Shown: positions 53,078 through 64,000 of the stretch, piece by piece
Position numbering within the stretch: the stretch's first letter is position 1
Layout of the letters: each line of letters opens with the position of its first letter
Assembly (NCBI GenBank): GCA_037013495.1
Contig: CM072801.1
Span: forward strand, 30,430,001 to 30,494,000
DNA length: 64,000 nt
Direction: 5' to 3'
Source of the DNA: Hippophae tibetana
Taxonomy: Eukaryota; Streptophyta; Magnoliopsida; Rosales; Elaeagnaceae
Program-made: the position numbers and the translations under genes
The notes under the pieces: model-generated
Databases searched by the model: none
What the model saw: the letters and a program-made list of their open reading frames with translations, nothing else
What the model was told of the DNA's origin: nothing

Positions 53078-53541
53078 TTTCTTTCTGTAAATTCTTTGTA
53101 CCTTTATCATGTGTCATGTTTTTTGTGTTAAATCTATTTTTGTTATTGAAAGAAACAATAGGGATACTACAATTCATAGTTTCAAGAAAAACTAGGTTAT
53201 TAATATCGGTGGCAATATTATACTATTGCAACTTTTAATTCGTGTATCGAAATGACTAATGCACTGTATCAAATCGTAGCTCTATCGATTCTTAAAAACA
53301 GAATGCAAGAATAGTTTAGTTATCGGCATTTTTTTAACCAAAATTACTTTGTTTACACTACTTGCCAACCTCTAATAGGTTGGTGGCATCTCGTTGCATT
53401 GTTTTCTGTTCTTGTTCTTTTGGGTTCCAATTTGATTATCTTAAACCTTTTCTAAGCAATTTACTCATTCGTAATGCTTTGAGTTCCTATGTTGTTTACA
53501 TATAGGTTCCGCATCATTTGGTATCAATGCCTAGCTTGCTG
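52896..53541 (+). repeat. Chimeric monomer 83, left edge of the 8386-base copy
   Basis: The first part matches the second member of the dimer (GAATATTCTG, AGTCTTTTG, ATTTCCTTTC). From 53087 it matches monomer 70 (TTCTGTAAATTC, TATCATGTG, TATTATACTATTGC). The parents share only TTTCTTTCT at 53078-53086, so the switch lies there. Confidence 0.82.
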
Positions 53542-56500
53542 AAAATATGGTATCAATCTTCATATATTCATTATGTGAATTTACATTTAAAAAACTTTGT
53601 CCATTTAAGTTTCTTTGCTTTCTTAAGTATAAAACCACAAAGAAAGATAGTTATTTGTATAACAAGTCTTGTGTTTTCTTACAATTTTGTAGTCATTATT
53701 TTATATTTCGACTTAATTTCCTAGTTTTATTTAAAATATTTGTACCTTTTTCTTGTTTTATGTTTTCTGTATGCAACCTATTTTTGCTTTTCAAAGAAAC
53801 AATAGAGCTACTGCATTTCGTAGTTTCAAGAAAAACTAGGTTATTAATTTCGGTGACAACTTTAAACTATTGTAACTTTTAATTCTTGCCTCGAAATGAC
53901 TATTGTACTCTATCAAATCGTAGCTCTTTCGATTCCTAAAAACACACTGCAACAATAGTTTAGTTATTGGCATTTTTTTAGCCATAATTACTTTGTTTAC
54001 ACTACTTGCCAACCTCTAAAAGATTGGTGTCATCTCATTGCGTTGTAATTTGTTCTTGTAGTTTTGGGTTCAAATTTGATCATCTTAACGTTTTTCTAAG
54101 TAATTTACTCATTCTTAATCCTTTGAGTTCCTACGTTGTTCGCTGAAAGGTTCCGCATCATTTGGTATTAAAGCCTTGGTTGCTGAAAATATGGTATCTA
54201 TCTTCATATATTCATTTTTTGAATTTTACATTTAAAAAAACTTTTTCCATTTAATTTTCTGTGTTTTAATTAGACAATAACCACAAAGAAAGATTGATAT
54301 TTGTATAAAAAGTCTTGTGTTTTCTTACAATTTTGTTGTCATTATTTTGTCATTCGACTTAATTTCCTTCTTTTATTTAAATTCTTTGTACCTTTTTCTT
54401 GTTTTATGTTTTCTATGTGCAACCTATTTTTGCTTTTGAAATAAACAACAGAGCTACGGCATTTCGTAGTTTCAAGAAAAACTAGGTTATTAATATCGGT
54501 AGCAATATTAAACTATTGTAACTTTTAATTCTTGCATCGAAATGACTATTGTACTGTATCAAATCATAGCTCTTTCGATTCCTAAAAACACACTGCAGGA
54601 ATAGTTTAGTTATCGGCATTTTTAGCAATAATTACTTTGTTTATACTACTTGCCAACTTCTAAAAGATAGGTGGCATCTTATTGCGTTGTAATCTGTTCT
54701 TGTTGTTTTGGGTTCCAATTTGTTCATCGTAACCCATTTCGAAGCAATTTACTCATTCTTAATCCTTTGAGTTCATATGTTATTCCCCTAAAGATTCCGC
54801 ATTATTTGGTATCAAAGTCTTAGTTGCTGAAAATATGTTATCTATCTTCTTATATTTATTTTTTGAATTTTATATTTAAAAAAACATTGCCCATTGAATT
54901 TTCTGTGTTTTCGTTAGACACAAATCACAAAGAAAGATAGATATTTGTATACCAAGTCTTGTGTTTTCTTTTAATTTTGTTGTCATTATTTTGTCTTTCG
55001 ATTTCATTTCCTTTCTTTCTTTAAATTCGTTGTACCTTTTTCTTGTGTCATGTTTTCTGTGTTAAATCTATTTTTGTTATTGAAAGAAACAATAGGGATA
55101 CTACATTTCATAGTTTCAAGAAAAACTATATTATTAATATCGGTGGCAATATTAAACTATTGTAACTTTTAATTCTTGCATCGAAATGACTATTGTACTG
55201 TATCAAATCGTCGCTCTTTCGATTCCTAAAAACACACTGCCGGAATAGTTTAGTTATCGGCATTTTTTTAGCCATAATTACTTTGTTTACACTACTTGCC
55301 AACCTCTAAAAGATAGGTGGCATCTCATTGTGTTGTAATCTGTTCTTGTTGTTTTGGGTTCAAATTTGTTCATCTTAACCCATTTCGAAGAAATTTAATC
55401 ATTCTTAATCATTTGAGTTCATATGTTATTCCTCTAAAGATTCCGCATCATTTGGTATCAAAGTCTTAGTTGCTGAAAATATGTTATCTATCTTCTTATA
55501 TTTATTTTTTGAATTTTATATTTAAAAAAACATTGTCCAATGAATTTTCTGTGTTTTCGTTAGACACAAATCACAAAGAAAGATAGATATTCGTATACCA
55601 AGTGTTGTGTTTTCTTTTAATTTTGTTGTCATTATTTTGTCTTTCGATTTCATTTCCTTTCTTTCTTTAAATTCGTTGTACCTTTTTCTTGTGTCATGTT
55701 TTCTATGTTAAATCTATTTTTGTTATTGAAAGAAACAATAGGGATACTACATTTCATAGTTTCAAGAAAAACTAGGTTATTAATATCGGTGGCAATATTA
55801 AACTATTGTAACTTTTAATTCTTGCATCGAAATGACTATTGTACCGTATCAAATCGTAGCTCTTTCGATTCCTAAAAACACACTGCCGGAATAGTTTAGT
55901 TATCGGCATTTTTTAACAATAATTACTTTGTTTATACTACTTGCCAACCTCTAAAAGATAGATGGCATCTTATTGCGTTGTAATCTGTTCTTGTTGTTTT
56001 CGGTTCAAATTTGTTCATCGTAACCCATTTCGAAGCAATTTACTCATTCTTAATCCTTTGAGTTCCTATGTTATTCCCCTAAAGATTCCGCATTATTTGG
56101 TATCAAAGTCTTAGTTGATGAAAATATGTTATCTATCTTCTTATATTTATTTTTTGAATTTTATATTTAAAAAAACATTGTCCATTGAATTTTCTGTGTT
56201 TTCGTTAGACACAAATCACAAAGAAAGATAGATATTTGTATACCAAGTCTTTTGTTTTCTTTTAATTTTGTTGTCATTATTTTGTCTTTCGATTTCATTT
56301 CCTTTCTTTCTTTAAATTCTTTGTACCTTTTTCTTGTGTCATGTTTTCTGTGTTAAATCTATTTTTGTTATTGAAAGAAACAATAGGGATACTACATTTC
56401 ATAGTTTCAAGAAAAACTAGGTTATTAATATCGGTGGCAATATTAAACTATTGTAAGTTTTAATTCTTGCATCGAAATGACTATTGTACAGTATCAAATC

Positions 56501-57608
56501 GTAGCTCTTTCGATTCCTAAAAACACACTGCAGGAATAGTTTAGTTATCGGCATTTTTTAGCCATAATTACTTTGTTTACCCTACTTGCCAACCTCTAAA
56601 AGATAGGTGGCATCTCATTGCGTTGTAATCTGTTCTTGTTGTTTTGGGTTCAAATTTGATCATCTTAACCCATTTCGAAGCAATTTACTCATTCTTAATC
56701 CTTTGAGTTCATATATTATTCCCCTAAAGAGTCCGCATCATTTGGTATCAAAGCCTTTGTTGCTGAAAATATGTTATCTATCTTCTTATATTTATTTTTT
56801 GAATTTTATATTTAAAAAAACATTGTCCAATGAATTTTCTGTGTTTTCGTTAGACACAAATCACAAAGAAAGATAGATATTCGTATACCAAGTGTTGTGT
56901 TTTCTTTTAATTTTGTTGTCTTTATTTTGTCTTTCGATTTCATTTACTTTCTTTCTGTAAATTCTTTGTACCTTTATCTTGTGTCATGTTTTCTGTGTTA
57001 AATCTATTTTTGTTATTGAAAGAAACAATAGGGATACTACAATTCATAGTTTCAAGAAAAACTAGGTTATTAATATCGGTGGCAATATTATACTATTGTA
57101 ACTTTTAATTCGTGTATCGAAATGACTATTGCACTGTATCAAATCGTAGCTCTATCGATTCCTAAAAACCGAATGCAAGAATAGTTTAGTTATCAGCATT
57201 TTTTTAACCAAAATTACTTTGTTTACACTACTTTCCAACCCCTAAAAGATAGGTGGCATCTCATTGCGTTGTAATCTGTTCTTGTGCTTTTGGGTTACAA
57301 TTTGATCATCTTAACCCTTCTCTCAGCAATTTACTCATTCTTAATACTTTGAGTTCATATGTTATTCCCTTAAAGATTCCGCATCATTTGGTATCAAGCC
57401 TTTGTTGCTGAAAATATGTTATCTATCTTCTTATATTTATTTTTTGAATTTTATATTTAAAAAAACATTGTCCATTGAATATTCTGTGTTTTCGTTAGAC
57501 ACAAATCACAAAGAAAGATAGATATTTGTATACCAAGTCTTTTGTTTTCTTTTAATTTTGTTGTCATTATTTGGTCTTTCGATTTCATTTCCTTTCTTTC
57601 TTTAAATT
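53087..57608 (+). repeat. Copy of 44701-49222 (offset 8386, 13 monomers)
   Basis: A block of about 4.5 kb repeats with a constant offset of 8386. It includes TTTCTGTAAATTC with TATCATGTG, the diverged pair of monomers (71-72 and 84-85), GCCCATTGAAT, AACTATATTATTAATATCGG, TTTTAACAATAATTAC, GATAGATGGCATC and ATATATTATTCC. It begins inside chimeric monomer 83 and ends inside monomer 90, where the source continues with TTCGTTG and the copy with TTCTTTG. The left copy is followed by the 2581-base duplication; the right copy is not. Confidence 0.85.
53239..54470 (+). repeat. Diverged monomer segment, copy 5
   Basis: It matches copy 4 at offset 8386, including CTACGTTG and TTCGGTGACAAC, so it came from copy 4 or its immediate ancestor and not from copy 3. 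Confidence 0.85.
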
Positions 57609-60269
57609 CTTTGTACCTTTTTCTTGTGTCATGTTTTCTGTGTGAAATCTATTTTTGTTATTGAAAGAAACAATAGGGATACTACAGTTCATAGTTTCAA
57701 GAAAAACTAGGTTATTAATATCGGTGGCAATATTAAACTATTGTAAGTTTTAATTCTTGCATCGAAATGACTATTGTACAGTATCAAATCGTAGCTCTTT
57801 CGATTCCTAAAAACACACTGCAGGAATAGTTTAGTTATCGGCATTTTTTAGCCATAATTACTTTGTTTACCCTACTTGCCAACCTCTAAAAGATAGGTGG
57901 CATCTCATTGCGTTGTAATCTGTTCTTGTTGTTTTGGGTTCAAATTTGATCATCTTAACCCATTTCGAAGCAATTTACTCATTCTTAATCCTTTGAGTTC
58001 ATATATTATTCCCCTAAAGAGTCCGCATCATTTGGTATCAAAGCCTTTGTTGCTGAAAATATGTTATCTATCTTCTTATATTTATTTTTTGAATTTTATA
58101 TTTAAAAAAACATTGTCCAATGAATTTTCTGTGTTTTCGTTAGACACAAATCACAAAGAAAGATAGATATTCGTATACCAAGTGTTGTGTTTTCTTTTAA
58201 TTTTGTTGTCTTTATTTTGTCTTTCGATTTCATTTACTTTCTTTCTGTAAATTCTTTGTACCTTTATCTTGTGTCATGTTTTCTGTGTTAAATCTATTTT
58301 TGTTATTGAAAGAAACAATAGGGATACTACAATTCATAGTTTCAAGAAAAACTAGGTTATTAATATCGGTGGCAATATTATACTATTGTAACTTTTAATT
58401 CGTGTATCGAAATGACTATTGCACTGTATCAAATCGTAGCTCTATCGATTCTTAAAAACCGAATGCAAGAATAGTTTAGTTATCAGCATTTTTTTAACCA
58501 AAATTACTTTGTTTACACTACTTTCCAACCCCTAAAAGATAGGTGGCATCTCATTGCGTTGTAATCTGTTCTTGTGCTTTTGGGTTACAATTTGATCATC
58601 TTAACCCTTCTCTCAGCAATTTACTCATTCTTAATACTTTGAGTTCATATGTTATTCCCTTAAAGATTCCGCATCATTTGGTATCAAGCCTTTGTTGCTG
58701 AAAATATGTTATCTATCTTCTTATATTTATTTTTTGAATTTTATATTTAAAAAAACATTGTCCATTGAATATTCTGTGTTTTCGTTAGACACAAATCACA
58801 AAGAAAGATAGATATTTGTATACCAAGTCTTTTGTTTTCTTTTAATTTTGTTGTCATTATTTGGTCTTTCGATTTCATTTCCTTTCTTTCTTTAAATTCT
58901 TTGTACCTTTTTCTTGTGTCATGTTTTCTGTGTGAAATCTATTTTTGTTATTGAAAGAAACAATAGGGATACTACAGTTCATAGTTTCAAGAAAAACTAG
59001 GTTATTAATATCGGTGGCAATATTAAACTATTGTAAGTTTTAATTCTTGCATCGAAATGACTATTGTACAGTATCAAATCGTAGCTCTTTCGATTCCTAA
59101 AAACACACTGCAGGAATAGTTTAGTTATCGGCATTTTTTAGCCATAATTACTTTGTTTACCCTACTTGCCAACCTCTAAAAGATAGGTGGCATCTCATTG
59201 CGTTGTAATCTGTTCTTGTTGTTTTGGGTTCAAATTTGATCATCTTAACCCATTTCGAAGCAATTTACTCATTCTTAATCCTTTGAGTTCATATATTATT
59301 CCCCTAAAGAGTCCGCATCATTTGGTATCAAAGCCTTTGTTGCTGAAAATATGTTATCTATCTTCTTATATTTATTTTTTGAATTTTATATTTAAAAAAA
59401 CATTGTCCAATGAATTTTCTGTGTTTTCGTTAGACACAAATCACAAAGAAAGATAGATATTCGTATACCAAGTGTTGTGTTTTCTTTTAATTTTGTTGTC
59501 TTTATTTTGTCTTTCGATTTCATTTACTTTCTTTCTGTAAATTCTTTGTACCTTTATCTTGTGTCATGTTTTCTGTGTTAAATCTATTTTTGTTATTGAA
59601 AGAAACAATAGGGATACTACAATTCATAGTTTCAAGAAAAACTAGGTTATTAATATCGGTGGCAATATTATACTATTGTAACTTTTAATTCGTGTATCGA
59701 AATGACTATTGCACTGTATCAAATCGTAGCTCCATCGATTCCTAAAAACCGAATGCAAGAATAGTTTCGTTATCAGCATTTTTTTAACCAAAATTACTTT
59801 GTTTACACTACTTTCCAACCCCTAAAAGATAGGTGGCATCTCATTGCGTTGTAATCTGTTCTTGTGCTTTTGGGTTACAATTTGATCATCTTAACCCTTC
59901 TCTCAGCAATTTACTCATTCTTAATACTTTGAGTTCATATGTTATTCCCTTAAAGATTCCGCATCATTTGGTATCAAGCCTTTGTTGCTGAAAATATGTT
60001 ATCTATCTTCTTATATTTATTTTTTGAATTTTATATTTAAAAAAACATTGTCCATTGAATATTCTGTGTTTTCGTTAGACACAAATCACAAAGAAAGATA
60101 GATATTTGTATACCAAGTCTTTTGTTTTCTTTTAATTTTGTTGTCATTATTTTGTCTTTCGATTTCATTTCCTTTCTTTCTTTAAATTCTTTGTACCTTT
60201 TTCTTGTGTCATGTTTTCTGTGTGAAATCTATTTTTGTTATTCAAAGAAACAATAGGGATACTACAGTT
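56766..60269 (+). repeat. Dimer higher-order repeat (1290 bases), second block, 2.7 copies
   Basis: Monomers 89-90, 91-92 and 93-94 repeat the dimer at 56766, 58056 and 59346. The last part matches the first block at an offset of 7095: monomer 93 shares the rare GCTCCATCG and GTTTCGTTATCAG with monomer 82, and monomers 83 and 94 both have TTATTTTGTC where the other second members have TTATTTGGTC. The pattern ends in monomer 94. Confidence 0.85.
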
Positions 60270-60633
60270 CATAGTTTCAAGAAAAACTAGGTTATTAATA
60301 TCGGTAGCAATATTAAACTATTGTAACTTTTAATTCTTGCATCGAAATGACTATTGTACTGTATCAAATCATAGCTCTTTCGATTCCTAAAAACACACTG
60401 CAGGAATAGTTTAGTTATCGGCATTTTTAGCAATAATTACTTTGTTTATACTACTTGCCAATTCTAAAAGATAGGTGGCATCTTATTGCGTTGTAATCTG
60501 TTCTTGTTGTTTTGGGTTCCAATTTGTTCATCGTAACCCATTTCGAAGCAATTTACTCATTCTTAATCCTTTGAGTTCATATGTTATTCCCATAAAGATT
60601 CCGCATTATTTGGTATCAAAGTCTTAGTTGCTG
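59991..60633 (+). repeat. Chimeric monomer 94
   Basis: It begins as the second member of the dimer (GAATATTCTG, GTGTGAAATC, TACAGTTCATAG). It then takes on the second half of monomer 85 (CGGTAGCAATATT, AAATCATAGC, CATTTTTAGCAATAATTAC). The switch lies between 60270 and 60306, in the conserved core. A short TTGCCAATTC makes it one of two 643-base units. Confidence 0.75.
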
Positions 60634-62758
60634 AAAATATGTTATCTATCTTCTTATATTTATTTTTTGAATTTTATATTTAAAAAAACATTGCCCATTG
60701 AATTTTCTGTGTTTTCGTTAGACACAAATCACAAAGAAAGATAGATATTTGTATACCAAGTCTTTTGTTTTCTTTTAATTTTGTTGTCATTATTTTGTCT
60801 TTCGATTTCATTTCCTTTCTTTCTTTAAATTCGTTGTACCTTTTTCTTGTGTCATGTTTTCTGTGTTAAATCTATTTTTGTTATTGAAAGAAACAATAGG
60901 GATACTACATTTCATAGTTTCAAGAAAAACTAGGTTATTAATATCGGTGGCAATATTAAACTATTGTAACTTTTAATTCTTGCATCGAAATGACTATTGT
61001 ACTGTATCAAATCGTCGCTCTTTCGATTCCTAAAAACACACTGCCGGAATAGTTTAGTTATCGGCATTTTTTTAGCCATAATTACTTTGTTTACACTACT
61101 TGCCAACCTCTAAAAGATAGGTGGCATCTCATTGTGTTGTAATCTGTTCTTGTTGTTTTGGGTTCAAATTTGATCATCTTAACCCATTTCGAAGAAATTT
61201 AATCATTCTTAATCCTTTGAGTTCATATGTTATTCCTCTAAAGATTCCGCATCATTTGGTATCAAAGTCTTAGTTGCTGAAAATATGTTATCTATCTTCT
61301 TATATTTATTTTTTGAATTTTATATTTAAAAAAACATTGTCCATTGAATTTTCTGTGTTTTCGTTAGACACAAATCACAAAGAAAGATAGATATTTGTAT
61401 ACCAAGTCTTGTGTTTTCTTTTAATTTTGTTGTCATTATTTTTTCTTTCGATTTCATTTCCTTTCTTTCTTTAAATTCTTTGTACCTTTTTCTTGTGTCA
61501 TGTTTTCTGTGTGAAATCTATTTTTGTTATTCAAAGAAACAATAGGGATACTACAGTTCATAGTTTCAAGAAAAACTAGGTTATTAATATCGGTAGCAAT
61601 ATTAAACTATTGTAACTTTTAATTCTTGCATCGAAATGACTATTGTACTGTATCAAATCATAGCTCTTTCGATTCCTAAAAACACACTGCAGGAATAGTT
61701 TAGTTATCGGCATTTTTAGCAATAATTACTTTGTTTATACTACTTGCCAATTCTAAAAGATAGGTGGCATCTTATTGCGTTGTAATCTGTTCTTGTTGTT
61801 TTGGGTTCCAATTTGTTCATCGTAACCCATTTCGAAGCAATTTACTCATTCTTAATCCTTTGAGTTCATATGTTATTCCCATAAAGATTCCGCATTATTT
61901 GGTATCAAAGTCTTAGTTGCTGAAAATATGTTATCTATCTTCTTATATTTATTTTTTGAATTTTATATTTAAAAAAACATTGCCCATTGAATTTTCTGTG
62001 TTTTCGTTAGACACAAATCACAAAGAAAGATAGATATTTGTATACCAAGTCTTTTGTTTTCTTTTAATTTTGTTGTCATTATTTTGTCTTTCGATTTCAT
62101 TTCCTTTCTTTCTTTAAATTCGTTGTACCTTTTTCTTGTGTCATGTTTTCTGTGTTAAATCTATTTTTGTTATTGAAAGAAACAATAGGGATACTACATT
62201 TCATAGTTTCAAGAAAAACTAGGTTATTAATATCGGTGGCAATATTAAACTATTGTAACTTTTAATTCTTGCATCGAAATGACTATTGTACTGTATCAAA
62301 TCGTCGCTCTTTCGATTCCTAAAAACACACTGCCGGAATAGTTTAGTTATCGGCATTTTTTTAGCCATAATTACTTTGTTTACACTACTTGCCAACCTCT
62401 AAAAGATAGGTGGCATCTCATTGTGTTGTAATCTGTTCTTGTTGTTTTGGGTTCAAATTTGATCATCTTAACCCATTTCGAAGAAATTTAATCATTCTTA
62501 ATCCTTTGAGTTCATATGTTATTCCTCTAAAGATTCCGCATCATTTGGTATCAAAGTCTTAGTTGCTGAAAATATGTTATCTATCTTCTTATATTTATTT
62601 TTTGAATTTTATATTTAAAAAAACATTGTCCATTGAATTTTCTGTGTTTTCGTTAGACACAAATCACAAAGAAAGATAGATATTTGTATACCAAGTCTTG
62701 TGTTTTCTTTTAATTTTGTTGTCATTATTTTTTCTTTCGATTTCATTTCCTTTCTTTC
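60242..62758 (+). repeat. Dimer higher-order repeat (1289 bases), two copies
   Basis: TATTCAAAGAAAC at about 60240 recurs at about 61529, an offset of 1289. Each unit contains TACAGTTCATAG, CGGTAGCAATATT, AAATCATAGC, CATTTTTAGCAATAATTAC, the short TTGCCAATTC, CCCATAAAG, GCCCATTGAAT and GTCGCTCTTTC. Two short monomers of 643 bases (95's predecessor and 96) account for the odd length. The second copy ends in chimeric monomer 98. Confidence 0.85.
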
Positions 62759-63213
62759 TTTAAATTCTTTGTACCTTTTTCTTGTTTTATGTTTTCTATG
62801 TGCAACCTATTTTTGCTTTTGAAATAAACAACAGCACTACGGCATTTCGTAGTTTCAAGAAAAACTAGGTTATTAATATCGGTGGCAATATTAAACTATT
62901 GTAACTTTTAATTCTTGCATCGAAATGACTATTGTACCGTATCAAATCGTAGCTCTTTCGATTCCTAAAAACACACTGCCGGAATAGTTTAGTTATCGGC
63001 ATTTTTTAACAATAATTACTTTGTTTATACTACTTGCCAACCTCTAAAAGATAGATGGCATCTTATTGCGTTGTAATCTGCTCTTGTTGTTTTCGGTTCA
63101 AATTTGTTCATCGTAACCCATTTCGAAGCAATTTACTCATTCTTAATCCTTTGAGTTCCTATGTTATTCCCCTAAAGATTCCGCATTATTTGGTATCAAA
63201 GTCTTAGTTGCTG
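62569..63213 (+). repeat. Chimeric monomer 98
   Basis: The first part matches monomer 96 (TTATTTTTTCTTTCG). After the shared stretch at 62759-62785 it follows the diverged type (CTTGTTTTATG, GTGCAACC, TTGCTTTTGAAATAAAC). It then ends like monomer 87 (GTACCGTATC, GCCGG, TTTTAACAATAATT, GATAGATGGC). At least two exchanges or conversions are needed. Confidence 0.78.
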
Positions 63214-64000
63214 AAAATATGTTATCTATCTTCTTATATTTATTTTTTGAATTTTATATTTAAAAAAACATTGTCCATTGAATTTTCTGTGTTTTCGTTA
63301 GACACAAATCAGAAAGAAAGATAGATATTTGTATACCAAGTGTTTTGTTTTCTTTTAATTTTGTTGTCATTATTTTGTCTTTCGATTTCATTTCCTTTAT
63401 TTCTTTAAATTCTTTGTACCTTTTTCTTGTGTCATGTTTTCTGGGTTAAATCTATTTTTGTTATTGAAAGAAACAATAGGGATACTACATTTCATAGTTT
63501 CAAGAAAAACTAGGTTATTAATATCGGTGGCAATATTAAACTATTGTAAGTTTTAATTCTTGCATCGAAATGACTATTGTACATTATCAAATCGTAGCTC
63601 TTTCGATTCCTAAAAACATACTGCAGGAATAGTTTAGTTATCGGCATTTTTTAGCCATAATTACTTTGTTTACCCTACTTGCCAACCTCTAAAAGATAGG
63701 TGGCATCTCATTGCGTTGTAATCTGTTCTTGTTGTTTTGGGTTCAAATTTGATCATCTTAACCCATTTCGAAGCAATTTACTCATTCTTAATCCTTTGAG
63801 TTCATATATTATTCCCCTAAAGAGTCTGCATCATTTGGTATCAAAGCCTTTGTTGCTGAAAATATGTTATCTATCTTCTTATATTTATTTTTTGAATTTT
63901 ATATTTAAAAAAACATTGTCCAATGAATTTTCTGTGTTTTCGTTAGACACAAATCACAAAGAAAGATAGATATTCGTATACCAAGTGTTGTGTTTTCTTT

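Larger units (their letters stand above)
1..64000 (+). repeat. Satellite DNA array, ~645-bp monomer, 99 complete copies plus a partial one
   Basis: The window is filled edge to edge by one tandem repeat. Monomers are phased here so that a unit begins with AAAATATG or AAATTATG, following GCTG, GATG or GTTG (GCTT in two units). 99 complete units span 1-63858 (mean 645.0, range 643-647) and a partial one runs 63859-64000. All are head to tail on the same strand; I saw no inversion, foreign insertion or unique sequence. The unit is AT-rich with a marked strand bias: a hand count of bases 1-180 gives 52 A, 87 T, 22 C and 19 G. There is no coding capacity shared by all units. Most copies differ by a few bases, but a minority are visibly diverged. 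Such an array is normally constitutive heterochromatin. Both ends run out of the window, so the true array length is unknown. Confidence 0.98.
33539..64000 (+). repeat. Right domain of the array (monomers 53-100), mosaic units with diverged segments
   Basis: Monomers start at 33539, 34185, 34830, 35474, 36118, 36764, 37409, 38055, 38700, 39344, 39990, 40637, 41283, 41927, 42571, 43217, 43863, 44510, 45156, 45800, 46444, 47090, 47735, 48380, 49025, 49671, 50316, 50961, 51606, 52251, 52896, 53542, 54186, 54830, 55476, 56121, 56766, 57411, 58056, 58701, 59346, 59991, 60634, 61280, 61923, 62569, 63214 and 63859 (partial). CTATTTTTGTTATTG and GGGATACTAC predominate, unlike the middle domain. Five copies of a strongly diverged segment are interspersed, and chimeric monomers are frequent. 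No gene is visible. Confidence 0.85.

Noticed and set aside
1-64000. CRISPR array or bacterial tandem repeat locus
   Set aside because: The repeat unit is 645 bases with no unique spacers, there are no cas genes, and composition and organisation fit a eukaryotic satellite.
1-64000. rDNA intergenic-spacer repeats
   Set aside because: No rRNA sequence occurs anywhere in 64 kb, and the array is never interrupted as rDNA spacers are.
1-64000. Assembly artefact (false expansion of one repeat)
   Set aside because: Cannot be excluded without reads. However, block-specific variants at constant offsets, located junctions and independent small differences between copies look like real evolution more than mechanical duplication of contigs.

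Overview
The whole 64-kb window is one uninterrupted satellite DNA array. A unit of about 645 bases repeats head to tail, always in the same orientation, giving 99 complete monomers and one partial copy at the right edge. Monomer starts, phased on an A-rich motif just before TATGTTATC (TATGGTATC in diverged copies), are 643 to 647 bases apart. I see no gene, RNA gene, CRISPR array, intact mobile element, inversion or unique spacer on either strand. The short open frames that recur at monomer spacing begin at GTG or TTG and are by-products of the repeat.

The sequence points to a nuclear heterochromatic region of a eukaryote, probably a flowering plant. Satellite arrays tens of kilobases long with nested higher-order repeats are typical of such regions. 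Each monomer also carries TGGTATCAAAGCC, one base different from the primer-binding site that plant LTR retrotransposons use (complement of the 3' end of plant initiator tRNA-Met, TGGTATCAGAGCC). The satellite may therefore descend from the LTR/leader junction of an old retrotransposon. The species and the chromosomal position (centromere, pericentromere, subtelomere, knob) cannot be read from the sequence.

Layout. Left domain (about 1-6444): type-A monomers with a tandem pair of three-monomer units. Middle domain (about 6445-33538): closely similar monomers organised as five-, four- and three-monomer units, with a 2.1-kb block repeated 22 monomers away. Right domain (about 33539-64000): a mosaic in which a visibly diverged segment is carried along five times inside larger units (six monomers, about 3.87 kb; four monomers, 2581; two monomers, 1290; and a 13-monomer block, 8386).

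Several monomers are chimeras of two neighbouring types and mark in-register unequal exchanges. Of six switch points that I could localise, five fall in the same T-rich tract (about monomer positions 164-250). A 64-base core just downstream, with two AT-rich dyads, is the best conserved part of the unit. Many of the variants that separate monomers are C-to-T or G-to-A changes at CpG, as expected for methylated DNA. I found no cooperating gene system; the interest of the window lies in how the array evolved.
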